Assembly: GCA_900548695.1 (NCBI GenBank)
Contig: URLC01000005.1
Coordinates: 76,287-140,286 of the forward strand
Length of the DNA stretch: 64,000 nt
Reading direction: 5' to 3'
Origin: an uncultured Mycoplasmatota bacterium
Lineage (GTDB): Bacteria; Bacillota_I; Bacilli_A; RF39; UBA660
The position numbers and the translations under genes were made by a program. Of the stretch, positions 42,820 through 52,490 are shown piece by piece; the first letter of the stretch is position 1; each line of letters starts with the position of its first letter. Below the pieces are notes generated by a model. It was not told the origin of the DNA. It was given only the letters and a program-made list of their open reading frames with translations, and searched no databases.

Positions 42820-42847
42820 AATATATGTTCAAAAAAATAAGTTATAC
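42820..42847 (-). promoter_or_regulatory. Promoter of the ylbD cluster; possible sigma-E or sigma-A type
   Basis: CATATATT (42820-42827) preceded by 13 bases and GTATAAC (42841-42847) partly fits the sigma-E pattern (KMATATT, then CATACAMT). Read as sigma-A it is TTGTAT-N18-TATATT. The sequence alone does not decide. Confidence 0.4.
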
Positions 42848-42887
42848 AAAAAAAGATAAATTAGTCTAAAAAACCATTTATCTTTTC
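42848..42887 (-). terminator. Terminator of the zincin-like gene
   Basis: AAAAGATAAAT/ATTTATCTTTT with a 14-base loop and a T7 tail. Confidence 0.78.
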
Positions 42888-43963
42888 TTGCCTAATGCAC
42901 AACTTAAATTATCAACACATCTAATAATTTCTTTTTTTGTTCCATCTACCAAAGAACGTAAATCATTAGGATTTAAAGAAAATCTCGAAAAAGCATAATC
43001 TAAATCTCGATCTTTTAATAAATCTTGATTAAATTGTAACATTTTCCAAGGCATATTAGAATCATCTTGTGAAATAGCCCAATAAGCCAAGCTAGTTCCT
43101 ACTACGTATCTGAATGGTAAAAAAGGATTAAATGGATATCGTTCATTATGTATATCACTAGATAAAGAACCATTAATCTTACTATAAACTCCACCAACTA
43201 CATTCCGATAAATAGTTTTATCAGAAAAAGTAGGAAGTTTATATTTCTTAGCTTCATCAACATTTTCATCTGTTATTTTTCCAAAATATTCATAATCACG
43301 TAATAAAATCATACCATCAATAACACCATATACTATCTGATTTAAATTTTTAACTCTATCATATTGACACCGAGCAATCTCCTCTTTTGAAAATCCTTTA
43401 TCCTCCATAAAACGATACATTAAAGTTTCAAAATAAATGGAAACTCCTTCAGTAAACAAAGACCTAGAAATAGTCCCTAACACTTTACCTTCCTCTTGCA
43501 ACACTTCAATATTTAACTGATGCAAAAACTCATGAACAATAATAGATGGATCAGAATAATTATGTTCCAACTCAACTTCTATTGATCGAAATGCTTGATT
43601 TTCTTCTTTAAATGTTTTCGCCCAACTTCCTTGAATTTTTCCATAATCTATAATATTTTGTTGCTGATCACTAAAAGAAATAACTCCGTTAACCAACCAT
43701 TCTTTCCACTGATTGTAATAATCATCTAAATTGGCTTTGATAAACTCATCGCACAAATCTATGGACTCTTCTAATGTTAATGATGGCCTCTCTTCAAATT
43801 TAGTTAAATCTATTTTAGTATTCTTAAAAGTTTCAAAAAACATCCCATGAACCATCATCGATAAACACAAATAATAAGAAATTCGATCATTGTAAAGAAA
43901 GTGATTATATTTTTTACTATAATCATTTAAATATTCATTCAATTTTTGATACTTATCTTCCAT
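42878..43963 (-). CDS. Putative zinc metalloprotease (gluzincin-like), unassigned family
   Basis: A 361-residue soluble protein. A zincin motif IVHEFLHQLNIEV lies near 140, and TEGVSIYFETLMYRFM some 30 residues later offers the third-ligand Glu of a gluzincin. The rest is helical with no signal peptide or membrane helix, so it acts in the cytoplasm or is released in an unusual way. No family is recognised. It starts 8 bases after parC, so it is read with the topoisomerase genes, but the pairing may be only positional. Confidence 0.72.
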   Translation of the reverse strand: MEDKYQKLNEYLNDYSKKYNHFLYNDRISYYLCLSMMVHGMFFETFKNTKIDLTKFEERPSLTLEESIDLCDEFIKANLDDYYNQWKEWLVNGVISFSDQQQNIIDYGKIQGSWAKTFKEENQAFRSIEVELEHNYSDPSIIVHEFLHQLNIEVLQEEGKVLGTISRSLFTEGVSIYFETLMYRFMEDKGFSKEEIARCQYDRVKNLNQIVYGVIDGMILLRDYEYFGKITDENVDEAKKYKLPTFSDKTIYRNVVGGVYSKINGSLSSDIHNERYPFNPFLPFRYVVGTSLAYWAISQDDSNMPWKMLQFNQDLLKDRDLDYAFSRFSLNPNDLRSLVDGTKKEIIRCVDNLSCALGKKR

Positions 43964-43971
43964 AATTTAAT

Positions 43972-46545
43972 CTATTTCAAAAAATCATCAATCGTCATTA
44001 AACGATCATCTATTTCTTTTAATGAAATTTGTTCTTTCTTTGAAACTTCTTTGACCACTGTTGATTCTTTCTTTACATTTTCTGTCCCAAAATTAGTAAT
44101 TTCTTCTTGCTCTACTTCATCTCTTTGTTTTAGCTCCGCAACTAAGAAACTATCAACCAAATTATGTTTAACTATTTGTGTTCCCGTTGAATATCTATCA
44201 CAAATACCAAGTTCTGTTAATTTTAATATTTCAATTTCACCATTTTTAACTCCAATATAATTTTTAGAATCAGTAATAAATGTTTTTATAACATGGTAAG
44301 GATTACTCTTAACTTCGCGAATAACTAAAAGTCCACGTCTAGCTCTTGTAGATACTTCGAACTCATTTAAATGTACTCTCTTACCAGTACCTTTATCTGT
44401 AATAATAGAAATATATTCTGCTTCTTGGTAGGAAAATTGATTAACAGAAACTAAATGATCATCTTTTAATTTCATAGCTTTAACACCCGCAGCTTTAATA
44501 CCAACAATTGGTACTTCGTTTGCTAAAAAGCTTAATCCATATCCACTATCTGTGGTTACAAACAAAGCATCTTTTTCTTCAAGAAAAGCATCGATTACTA
44601 AATCATCATCTTTCAATTTCATACAACTAGTAGGTTTAGAATAACGAGATAATTTAAAATCTTGCAACTTACTGCGTTTAATCATACCATTACGCGACGT
44701 AATAATAACATTCTTATCCACTTCAAATGATGAAACAGCAATAGCACTAACAACAGATTCATCAGGTGATATTTCAATAATATTACTAACATGTTTAGGC
44801 ATATCTTTCCATTTTAAATCAGGTAAAATATGAACCGGAATATGTAAATAATTACCATGAGTTGTAAATACTAACAACGTATCTATCGTATTCATCTCAT
44901 AAATACCCAAAATATAATCATTTTCTTTTATAGTAATATCATCTGGATTAGAAGCTGTATAACTTCTAAATGAGGTACGCTTAACATAGCCATCTCTTGT
45001 AACCATAACCACACAATCTTCTCTAGGAATCATCGCTGTTGTATCAATTTTAATTTCAGTGATTTCATCACGAATATCCGTCAAACGTTCAGTAGCATAT
45101 TCTTTTTTAACATCTCGTAAATCTTTTTTCATAACTGATTTTAAAACATCCTCACTACCTAAAATAGCAGTAAGACCACTAATAATTTTTTCTAAATTAG
45201 CCATTTCTTCTTCAAGTGCAACAACATCAGTATTAGTTAAACGATAAAGTTGTAATGTAACAATAGCTTCTGCTTGTTCCATAGTAAATTCAAACTCTTT
45301 TACTAAATTATCTTTCGCATCACTTTTATTTTTTGATTCACGAATAACACGAATAACCTCATCTAAAATAGAAATACACTTAATTAGCCCCTCAACAATA
45401 TGATATCTTGCTTTAGCATGAGCTAAATCAAATTCTGTGCGACGACGAACTACTTCTTGTTGATGATGAATAAAAGCATCAAGTGCCCCAAGAAGTCCTA
45501 AAAGTTTAGGACGACGATTAACAATCGAAACCATATTGAAATTATAGCTGATTTGCATATCGGTATTTTTTAATAAATAATTAATAATCAAATCAACATT
45601 AGCATTCTTCTTTAAATCAATGACAATACGAACATCGCTCGCAGATTCATCACGAACCTCACTAATACCGTCAATTTTTTTATCAATACGAATATCATCA
45701 ATCTTTTTAACCATTAATGCTTTATTAACTTCAAATGGAATTTCTGTAATTACGATAGAAGAACCTGTTTTACTTTCCTCTACCATATATCTACTTTTAA
45801 CAATAATTTTTCCACGGCCTGTTTCATACGCTTGACGAATACCATCAATTCCCTCAACAATTCCCCCAGTTGGAAAATCAGGGCCTTTCACATACTTCAT
45901 AACCGTATCCAAACTACAATTCGGATTATCAATGCGATGAATCGTAGCATCAATTATCTCCCCCAAATTATGTGGAGGAATATTAGTAGCATAACCAGCA
46001 GAAATTCCCATAGCTCCATAAACAAGTAAAGCAGGAAATCTAGCTGGAAGAACAGTAGGTTCTACTGTCGTATCATCGAAGTTCGGAGCAAATTCAACGG
46101 TATCCTTATCAATATCACGAAGCATTTCATTACTAATTTTAGAAAGCCGAGCTTCAGTATAACGATAAGCAGCCGGACTGTCTCCATCAATAGATCCATT
46201 ATTTCCATGCATATCAATATATGGCAGTCTAGTCTTCCAAGGTTGACTCATACGAACCATAGCATCATAAATAGAAGAATCTCCATGTGGATGATAATTA
46301 CCAATAACATCTCCTACTGTCTTTGCACTTTTACGATACCCTTTATCATAAGTATTTTTTTCTTTATGCATCGAATATAAAATACGACGTTGTACCGGTT
46401 TTAACCCATCTCTTGCATCTGGAATAGCACGATCTTGAATAATATACTTAGAATAACTTCCAAATCTTTCACCCATGATATCTTCTAAAGTATAATCAAA
46501 TATTTTCTCTATAACTATTTCTGTATCATTTTTCTTTTTTGGCAT
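43972..46545 (-). CDS. parC: DNA topoisomerase IV subunit A
   Basis: The breakage-reunion subunit of topoisomerase IV, which decatenates chromosomes. An 857-residue protein: YIIQDRAIPDARDGLKPVQRRILYSM start, QRDR region GNYHPHGDSSIYDAMVRMSQPW with Ser and Asp at the quinolone positions, catalytic Tyr in AAYRYTEARLS, and a C-terminal beta-pinwheel (REDCVVMVTRDGYVKR and related blades from about 500). The C-terminal 60 residues are charged. The ParE features of the adjacent gene argue for ParC rather than GyrA. Confidence 0.95.
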   Translation of the reverse strand: MPKKKNDTEIVIEKIFDYTLEDIMGERFGSYSKYIIQDRAIPDARDGLKPVQRRILYSMHKEKNTYDKGYRKSAKTVGDVIGNYHPHGDSSIYDAMVRMSQPWKTRLPYIDMHGNNGSIDGDSPAAYRYTEARLSKISNEMLRDIDKDTVEFAPNFDDTTVEPTVLPARFPALLVYGAMGISAGYATNIPPHNLGEIIDATIHRIDNPNCSLDTVMKYVKGPDFPTGGIVEGIDGIRQAYETGRGKIIVKSRYMVEESKTGSSIVITEIPFEVNKALMVKKIDDIRIDKKIDGISEVRDESASDVRIVIDLKKNANVDLIINYLLKNTDMQISYNFNMVSIVNRRPKLLGLLGALDAFIHHQQEVVRRRTEFDLAHAKARYHIVEGLIKCISILDEVIRVIRESKNKSDAKDNLVKEFEFTMEQAEAIVTLQLYRLTNTDVVALEEEMANLEKIISGLTAILGSEDVLKSVMKKDLRDVKKEYATERLTDIRDEITEIKIDTTAMIPREDCVVMVTRDGYVKRTSFRSYTASNPDDITIKENDYILGIYEMNTIDTLLVFTTHGNYLHIPVHILPDLKWKDMPKHVSNIIEISPDESVVSAIAVSSFEVDKNVIITSRNGMIKRSKLQDFKLSRYSKPTSCMKLKDDDLVIDAFLEEKDALFVTTDSGYGLSFLANEVPIVGIKAAGVKAMKLKDDHLVSVNQFSYQEAEYISIITDKGTGKRVHLNEFEVSTRARRGLLVIREVKSNPYHVIKTFITDSKNYIGVKNGEIEILKLTELGICDRYSTGTQIVKHNLVDSFLVAELKQRDEVEQEEITNFGTENVKKESTVVKEVSKKEQISLKEIDDRLMTIDDFLK

Positions 46546-46563
46546 AACATCACCTTTTCTTTA

Positions 46564-48465
46564 TTATATCTGATAATTATCTTCTAAAGTAAACTCAACA
46601 TTTTCATCAATCCACTCCTTACGAGGTAAAACATCATCCCCCATAAGAACAGAAACACGTCTTTCAGCAAGTTGTGCATCTTCAATATTAACCCTAATTA
46701 AAGTACGACTACCTGGTTTCATTGTCGTCTCACACAACTGATCAGCATTCATTTCACCAAGTCCTTTATATCTTTGAATATCACAACGTTTACCTTTTGA
46801 TTTTTCTTTCATCTCTTCTACTGTATAAGCATATTCAATAGTTTTACCACTTTGAATCTTAAAAAGTGGTGGCAAGGCAACAAAAAGTCTTCCATCTTCT
46901 ATTAATGGCTTCATATAACGATAAAAGAAAGTTAACAATAAACACTGAATATGTCCTCCATCTTCATCAGCATCACTCATGATAATTACTTTACTATATT
47001 CACAGTCATTAATATCAAAATTAGCTCCATATCCAGCTCCGATGGTATAAATCATCGTATTAATCTCTTCATTTTTCAAAATATCTTCTTCCCGAGTCTT
47101 TTCAGTATTTAAAACCTTACCTCGAAGAGGTAAAATCGCTTGATATTTGCGGTCTCTTCCCTGTTTCGCAGAACCACCAGCAGAATCACCCTCGACCAAG
47201 AATAATTCTTTTTTGGTCTTATCCTTACTTTGTGCCGGAGCAAGTTTTCCAGATAAAGAACGTTCTTCTTTTTTCTTACTTGTTCCCTTACGAGCATCTT
47301 CCCGAGCTTTTCTAGCTGCTTCTCTAGCAATCTTACTACGTAAGCTCTTATTAATAATTTCTGTTGCAATAGACTTATTTTCCTCTAAGAAAACTTTCAT
47401 CTGATCACTTACAATATTTTCAACAGCAACTCTAGCACCTGGTGTTCCAAGTTTTCCTTTAGTTTGACCTTCAAACTGTAATATTGCCTCAGGTATCTTC
47501 AAACTGATAACCGCAGTAAGTCCTTCTCGAACATCGCTTCCTTCTAAAGCCTTATCTTTCGTTTTTAAAAAGCCATTACTTTTAGCATAATCATTAAAAA
47601 CACGTGTCAAAGCCGTTTTAAATCCAACCTCGTGAGTTCCACCATCAATAGTTTTAACATTATTAACAAAACTAACGATATTTTCATTATAAGAATCAGT
47701 ATATTGCATCGCTACATCCACTTCAATCTTATCTTTTTCACCACTAATTGCTAAAACTTTATGAAGCGTATTCTTCCCCTTATTCATGTCTTCAACAAAC
47801 TCTTCAATTCCACGTTCATAATGAAATTTACTACTACGTTCATCCTCTTCATCAACCACTTCAATAGTAATACCTTTTAAAAGAAAAGCAGATTCTTGCA
47901 TTCTTTCACAAATTGTTGTGTAAGAAAAATGTGTTGTCGAAAAAATAGTATCATCTGGCATAAACCTAACAGTAGTACCTGTTTTATTAGTAGTACCAAG
48001 TTTTTTTAACGGAACCGCAACATGTCCACCATTTTCAAAACGAATATAATATTCTCCCTTATCATGTTTAATAGTAACCTCCATAAAACGAGATAAAGCA
48101 TTAACAACACTACTACCAACACCATGAAGTCCACCGGAAACTTTATAACCATCACTTTCAAATTTACCTCCAGCATGCAAAACCGTAAAAATAACTTCTG
48201 GAGTTGATTTACCAGAAGCATGCATACCTGTTGGAATACCACGTCCATGATCTTCTATACTAACAGATTTATCACTATGCAAAATTATTTTAATATAATC
48301 TCCAAACCCATTAATCGCTTCGTCTATCGCATTATCAACAATTTCCCATACCAAATGATGTAACCCTCTCTTATCAGTAGAACCAATATACATACCTGGT
48401 CTTTTACGAACTGCATCTAACCCTTCCAGTATTTTTATCGATGACTCATCATATTTTAATGCCAT
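46564..48465 (-). CDS. parE: DNA topoisomerase IV subunit B
   Basis: The ATPase subunit of topoisomerase IV. A 633-residue protein: LEGLDAVRKRPGMYIGSTDKRGLHHLVWEIVDNAIDE start, the ATP lid GGLHGVGSSVVNALS near 112, Toprim motif VEGDSAGGSAKQGRDR near 420 and DADEDGGHI near 496. The GKSTPEVIFTVLHAGGKF segment is ParE-like. The Toprim Glu and Asp residues are intact. A consensus promoter overlapping a terminator lies just upstream, and parC follows after 18 bases. Confidence 0.96.
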   Translation of the reverse strand: MALKYDESSIKILEGLDAVRKRPGMYIGSTDKRGLHHLVWEIVDNAIDEAINGFGDYIKIILHSDKSVSIEDHGRGIPTGMHASGKSTPEVIFTVLHAGGKFESDGYKVSGGLHGVGSSVVNALSRFMEVTIKHDKGEYYIRFENGGHVAVPLKKLGTTNKTGTTVRFMPDDTIFSTTHFSYTTICERMQESAFLLKGITIEVVDEEDERSSKFHYERGIEEFVEDMNKGKNTLHKVLAISGEKDKIEVDVAMQYTDSYNENIVSFVNNVKTIDGGTHEVGFKTALTRVFNDYAKSNGFLKTKDKALEGSDVREGLTAVISLKIPEAILQFEGQTKGKLGTPGARVAVENIVSDQMKVFLEENKSIATEIINKSLRSKIAREAARKAREDARKGTSKKKEERSLSGKLAPAQSKDKTKKELFLVEGDSAGGSAKQGRDRKYQAILPLRGKVLNTEKTREEDILKNEEINTMIYTIGAGYGANFDINDCEYSKVIIMSDADEDGGHIQCLLLTFFYRYMKPLIEDGRLFVALPPLFKIQSGKTIEYAYTVEEMKEKSKGKRCDIQRYKGLGEMNADQLCETTMKPGSRTLIRVNIEDAQLAERRVSVLMGDDVLPRKEWIDENVEFTLEDNYQI

Positions 48466-48497
48466 TCCTTATCACTCCTAATATCTAACTACCAATT

Positions 48498-48525
48498 ATT
48501 ATAACAAAAAAGTAAAGTTTTTCAA
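48498..48525 (-). promoter_or_regulatory. Promoter of parE-parC
   Basis: TTGAAA (48520-48525), 16-base spacer, TATAAT (48498-48503). The -35 lies in the loop of the terminator hairpin of the preceding small gene, so terminator and promoter are nested. Confidence 0.8.
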
Positions 48526-48537
48526 AGAAACTTTACT
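48504..48537 (-). terminator. Terminator upstream of parE
   Basis: AGTAAAGTTT/AAACTTTACT with a 7-base loop and T6 tail, overlapping the parE promoter. Confidence 0.88.
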
Positions 48538-48560
48538 CTTTTTTGACACAATTCAAAAGT

Positions 48561-48587
48561 TAAAAAAGCCAATTAGATTCTAATCAA
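48561..48587 (-). terminator. Weak terminator of the 55-residue membrane peptide gene
   Basis: TTGATTAG/CTAATTGG (with G-U pairs) around a 3-base loop, then CTTTTTT, overlapping the stop codon. A stronger hairpin follows 24 bases further. Confidence 0.6.
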
Positions 48588-48747
48588 TATTTTCTAACTT
48601 TTCATAAGTGGTTTTAGCTGCATTTTTAGCCATTTCTTTCATATTAGACATGGCAGTAGGATTTTTTTTCATATACATATATCCAGCTACACCCATTCCT
48701 CCTAAAATAGCAGCCCACATCATTTTATTCATTGTTTTCTTTTCCAT
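48580..48747 (-). CDS. 55-residue membrane peptide of unknown function
   Basis: A short gene: ATG at 48747 with GAGGTGATAAAC just before it, ending TAG at 48580. The product has a Met/Lys-rich start (MEKKTMNKMM), a helix WAAILGGMGVAGYMYMKK and a polar helical tail AKNAAKTTYEKLENID. The layout recalls YtxH-like or DUF3918-type single-helix peptides, but no family is certain. It is flanked by the recD2 gene upstream and a terminator downstream. Confidence 0.7.
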   Translation of the reverse strand: MEKKTMNKMMWAAILGGMGVAGYMYMKKNPTAMSNMKEMAKNAAKTTYEKLENID

Positions 48748-48782
48748 GTTTATCACCTCATTTTTATTATGAGAAAAACATT

Positions 48783-50975
48783 TTATTTTATACCATTTTC
48801 TAAAAAATCTTGTATTGTTGTTCTTCTAACATCACTAGCTGTATTAGAAATCGCGATTCTTAAAGCCTCTTTATCACCAATTAGATATAGCATTTTTTTA
48901 CTACGTGTAATTCCAGTATAAACAAGTTTTCGATAAAGCATTTTATGATAGCCTTTAACAATAGGCATCACTACAACATCAAATTCACTTCCTTGAGCTT
49001 TATGAATTGATATAGCATAAGCAAGTCGAAATTTATTAAAATTACTAGCCGTAAAAGATACTTCATTACCATCAAAATCAACAATAATTTTTTTGGTTGG
49101 ACTAGTAATAATCTGGCGAATAATACCTATGTCACCATTATATATATTTTCATCAGGCATATTAGTAAGTTCAATAACTTTATCTCCTTCTCTAAAAACA
49201 AATTCTCCAACAATCATCTCTTTTTTACTTTTATCTTTCGAATTAAAAATAGTTTGTAACTTTTGATTAATCATATCAATTCCATTTATTGTTTTATACA
49301 TTGGCGCTAAAACCTGAAAATTCTTATATGATAAATCTTTAAATGTTGCTGAAACTTCCATCAAATTAGCCATAACTTCACTATCAGAACACTGAACAAA
49401 GGTCAAATCTTCATCACGATTAAATACTTCATTATGTAATAACCCTTTTCTAACATCATAGGCTAAACTTAAAATATTAGAATCACACCCTTGTCGATAA
49501 AGCTGATTTAAAAATACTACAGGTAATTTTTGACTAGCAATCAAATCATGTAAAACTTGTCCTGGACCAACAGACGGCAATTGATAAGCATCTCCCACTA
49601 AAATAACTTTACAACGAAAAGAAATTCCTTTTAATAAACTAGCCATCAATAAAGTATCAATCATGCTAGCTTCATCGATAATTACTAATTCTACATTACT
49701 TTTATGATACTCATTAACCTGAAATTTATTAGTCTCTTTTTGCCATTTTAAAAAACGATGAATCGTTGCTGCTGGCATCATAGTTGCATCACTCATCCTT
49801 TTCGCAGCTCTTCCAGTTGGTGCTAGTAATGCCACTCTATCAGCCATATCTTCATAAGAAAGTTTATGAACAGTCTTATATAAATTGGTAATTCCATTCA
49901 TAATTGTCGTTTTCCCAGTACCAGGACCACCAGTAATGATTAAAAAACTCTTCTTTATACTTTCCATAATCGCTTGTTTTTGTTCTTCATTATAAGAAAT
50001 CATAAAAGCATCCTCTAACTCTTTAAACAAAGTATCCAAATTTTTAAACTGTTCCTCGTCCTTATTAGCAAGTATTCGAAATCTTTTAACAATAAAAGTT
50101 TCTGCCTCATACATCTCTTTTAAATAATATTTTTCATCCCTTTGAACCACCTGAAAATCTTTAATTAAATAATCAAGATTATCTTGAAACTTTTCTAAAG
50201 GTATAAAAACAGAAAGTACTCTAGGCAAATAAGAAAATATTTCATCAAAATAAAAATAGCTATGCCCATAAGTATTGCTGACTTCTTCCATGATATAAAT
50301 AATAGCTGCTCTAACTCTAATGTCAGCATCCTTTAAAATACCATTTTTTAAAGCAATTCGATCAATCTTTTTAAAATTAACTTCCACAATACTATAAATT
50401 AATTGATAAATATCTTCTTCTATAATAGATTTTACTTTATCTTTATAAAAGTTATAAATAACCATAGAATCTTTTGTGGAAAAACCCAACTCTCCCAAAT
50501 ATAAAACAGTCTGATAACTGGCCTCATATTCTTTTAATTTAGTATGTAACGTTTCAATATTTTTTTTCGTAATTGAAGGTATTAAAATTAAATTATCAGG
50601 ATGTTCCAAAATAATTGACAAGGTATCCTTTCCTAAAACATCAACAATTGCTTTTGCTTTTTTTTCACCAATTCCTTTAAAAATTCCACTTGTCAAAAAC
50701 TCCACAATTGCATCTTTTTCTTCTGGTTTGCATCTTTCATAACTACTAACCGCAAACTGCGTACCATATTTGGGATGTTCTACCATTTGCCCAAAAAAAA
50801 GATAGGTATCCATATCATTAAGCTCATGAAAATACCCTGTAAAAGTAATTGTCTTATCTACAAAAATAGAAAGTGTAGAATCATTACTTTCTTTTACTTT
50901 AAAAAGTCCAATATGATATCCATTACTATTTTGAAATATACTTCTCTGATAATGCCCTTTGATATAGACTTCCAT
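48783..50975 (-). CDS. recD2: ATP-dependent RecD-like DNA helicase RecD2
   Basis: A 730-residue SF1B 5'-3' helicase. N-terminal OB-like region (about 1-90), helix-hairpin-helix with SGIFKGIGEKKAKAIVDVLG near 95, then Walker A ITGGPGTGKTTIMN near 350, Walker B VELVIIDEASMID near 430, motif III LVGDAYQLPSVGPG, and the final AYAISIHKAQGSEFDVVVMP and YTGITRSKK motifs. Unlike RecD, it works without RecBC. Acts in replication-repair. It starts 12 bases after the acidic 64-residue gene. Confidence 0.95.
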   Translation of the reverse strand: MEVYIKGHYQRSIFQNSNGYHIGLFKVKESNDSTLSIFVDKTITFTGYFHELNDMDTYLFFGQMVEHPKYGTQFAVSSYERCKPEEKDAIVEFLTSGIFKGIGEKKAKAIVDVLGKDTLSIILEHPDNLILIPSITKKNIETLHTKLKEYEASYQTVLYLGELGFSTKDSMVIYNFYKDKVKSIIEEDIYQLIYSIVEVNFKKIDRIALKNGILKDADIRVRAAIIYIMEEVSNTYGHSYFYFDEIFSYLPRVLSVFIPLEKFQDNLDYLIKDFQVVQRDEKYYLKEMYEAETFIVKRFRILANKDEEQFKNLDTLFKELEDAFMISYNEEQKQAIMESIKKSFLIITGGPGTGKTTIMNGITNLYKTVHKLSYEDMADRVALLAPTGRAAKRMSDATMMPAATIHRFLKWQKETNKFQVNEYHKSNVELVIIDEASMIDTLLMASLLKGISFRCKVILVGDAYQLPSVGPGQVLHDLIASQKLPVVFLNQLYRQGCDSNILSLAYDVRKGLLHNEVFNRDEDLTFVQCSDSEVMANLMEVSATFKDLSYKNFQVLAPMYKTINGIDMINQKLQTIFNSKDKSKKEMIVGEFVFREGDKVIELTNMPDENIYNGDIGIIRQIITSPTKKIIVDFDGNEVSFTASNFNKFRLAYAISIHKAQGSEFDVVVMPIVKGYHKMLYRKLVYTGITRSKKMLYLIGDKEALRIAISNTASDVRRTTIQDFLENGIK

Positions 50976-50987
50976 ATTTCCTCCTAT

Positions 50988-51182
50988 CTAATTTGAATCA
51001 TTTCGTCTTGCACTGTATCCTTCATCATCATCTTCATGATAATCTTCTTGACTAGTAGTATTCTTTTCGTCATCAAGTAAAGATAAAACCTCAATATCAC
51101 TATCAGCTTGTTTTTGTTTCTTGTTTTCTTCTACTTCTAATTCTTTAGTATTCATTAATTTTTGAAACATAAAATTATCCAT
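50988..51182 (-). CDS. Small acidic protein between recD2 and mtaB
   Basis: A 64-residue highly charged protein: a Lys/Glu-rich start (MFQKLMNTKELEVEENKKQKQ) and an acidic Asp/Glu-rich, Ser-containing tail ending in EGYSARRNDSN. No motif is recognised; predicted to be disordered or a short helix. A good AAGGAAGG ribosome site at 7 bases supports translation. It is co-transcribed with mtaB and recD2. Confidence 0.65.
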   Translation of the reverse strand: MDNFMFQKLMNTKELEVEENKKQKQADSDIEVLSLLDDEKNTTSQEDYHEDDDEGYSARRNDSN

Positions 51183-51202
51183 AACGTACCTTCCTTCTAC
51201 CC

Positions 51203-52489
51203 TTATTGTACCAAAGAAATCTCACCAACACAATAAGGATAACGTACTTCCAAAATCTTTACCATAACAAATTGATTCTTTGGAAGAGTAGCAGAAATTT
51301 CTACATGTAAATAGGTATCTGTATGACCATAACTTTTACCATTTTTTTCTTCTTCTACTAAAACCAAAACTTCTTTACCGATAAATTGGTCATAGTAACT
51401 ACACTCTAGTTCTTTTGATAAAAGAAGTAATCTTCTAGCTCTTTCCTTTTTGACTGGAACTTCAACATGAAGAGGTAACTCCATTGCTTTCGTACCTTGC
51501 CTTTCACTATATGGAAAAACATGAATCTTGGCAAAAGCTAATCTACGACAAGTATCAAGAGTTTCTAAAAAATCATCTTCACATTCCCCCGGGAAACCAA
51601 CGATTACATCCGTAGTAATAGCCATATTAGGTCTAATTCTTCTAATATCTTGAACTTTCTTAAAAAAATAATCTAAATCATACTTTCGATTCATAAGTTT
51701 TAAAACATGATTACTACCAGCTTGCAATGGTATATGTAAATGATTTACTATCATCTCATTTTTTAAAATGATATCCAACACTTCATCTGTTAATTCAGTG
51801 ATTTCAATGGAAGAAATTCTTAGTCTCTTTAATCCAGAAATCTTTACAATTTCTCTTAACAATGTAGCAAAATTAATTCCTAAATCAACTCCATAATTTC
51901 CAGTATGAATACCAGTAAGAACAACTTCTTGATAACCATTAGTAACTAAATCCTTAATTTCACTAATAACTTTTTCTAACTCTTTACTACGACACTTTCC
52001 TCGTACATAAGGGATAATACAATAAGAACAAAAATTCTCGCAACCATCTTGAATCTTTACAAATGCCCTTGTCCTACCAGGAAACTCCTCAATATACATA
52101 TCTTCAAAACAATCAGGAAGACTTTGATATAAGTCTCTTATCTCTTCTCTTTTTGTAAAATATTCATCTAAAAGTTCAATAATTTTTGATTTATCCTTAT
52201 TACCTAATACAATATCAAGCCCTGGAATCGAAAAATCTTTATTAGCCTCAATAAAGCACCCCATAGCAACAACACAAGCATCTGGATTTCTTCTGATTGC
52301 TTGTCTAATCATTTTTCTAGATTTAATATCACTAGTATTAGTGACCGTACAAGTATTAATAATATAAACATCACAAACATCATCAAAATTTTTAATGATA
52401 TAACCATTCTCTTTTAATAAATGAATGACAAATTCACTCTCATAAGTATTTACCTTACACCCTAAAGTTAATATTCCAACACTACGCAA
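51203..52489 (-). CDS. mtaB: tRNA (N6-threonylcarbamoyladenosine37-C2)-methylthiotransferase
   Basis: A 428-residue radical-SAM enzyme converting t6A37 to ms2t6A37 in ANN-decoding tRNAs. N-terminal UPF0004 domain with the three cluster cysteines in GCKVNTYESE, NTCTVT and AMGCF. Radical SAM motif CENFCSYCIIPYVRGKCRS near 148, then the barrel and a TRAM domain at the end. Full length and with all cysteines. It begins 2 bases before the single-pass protein gene stop, so is in one operon with it. Confidence 0.96.
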   Translation of the reverse strand: MRSVGILTLGCKVNTYESEFVIHLLKENGYIIKNFDDVCDVYIINTCTVTNTSDIKSRKMIRQAIRRNPDACVVAMGCFIEANKDFSIPGLDIVLGNKDKSKIIELLDEYFTKREEIRDLYQSLPDCFEDMYIEEFPGRTRAFVKIQDGCENFCSYCIIPYVRGKCRSKELEKVISEIKDLVTNGYQEVVLTGIHTGNYGVDLGINFATLLREIVKISGLKRLRISSIEITELTDEVLDIILKNEMIVNHLHIPLQAGSNHVLKLMNRKYDLDYFFKKVQDIRRIRPNMAITTDVIVGFPGECEDDFLETLDTCRRLAFAKIHVFPYSERQGTKAMELPLHVEVPVKKERARRLLLLSKELECSYYDQFIGKEVLVLVEEEKNGKSYGHTDTYLHVEISATLPKNQFVMVKILEVRYPYCVGEISLVQ

Positions 52490-52490
52490 A

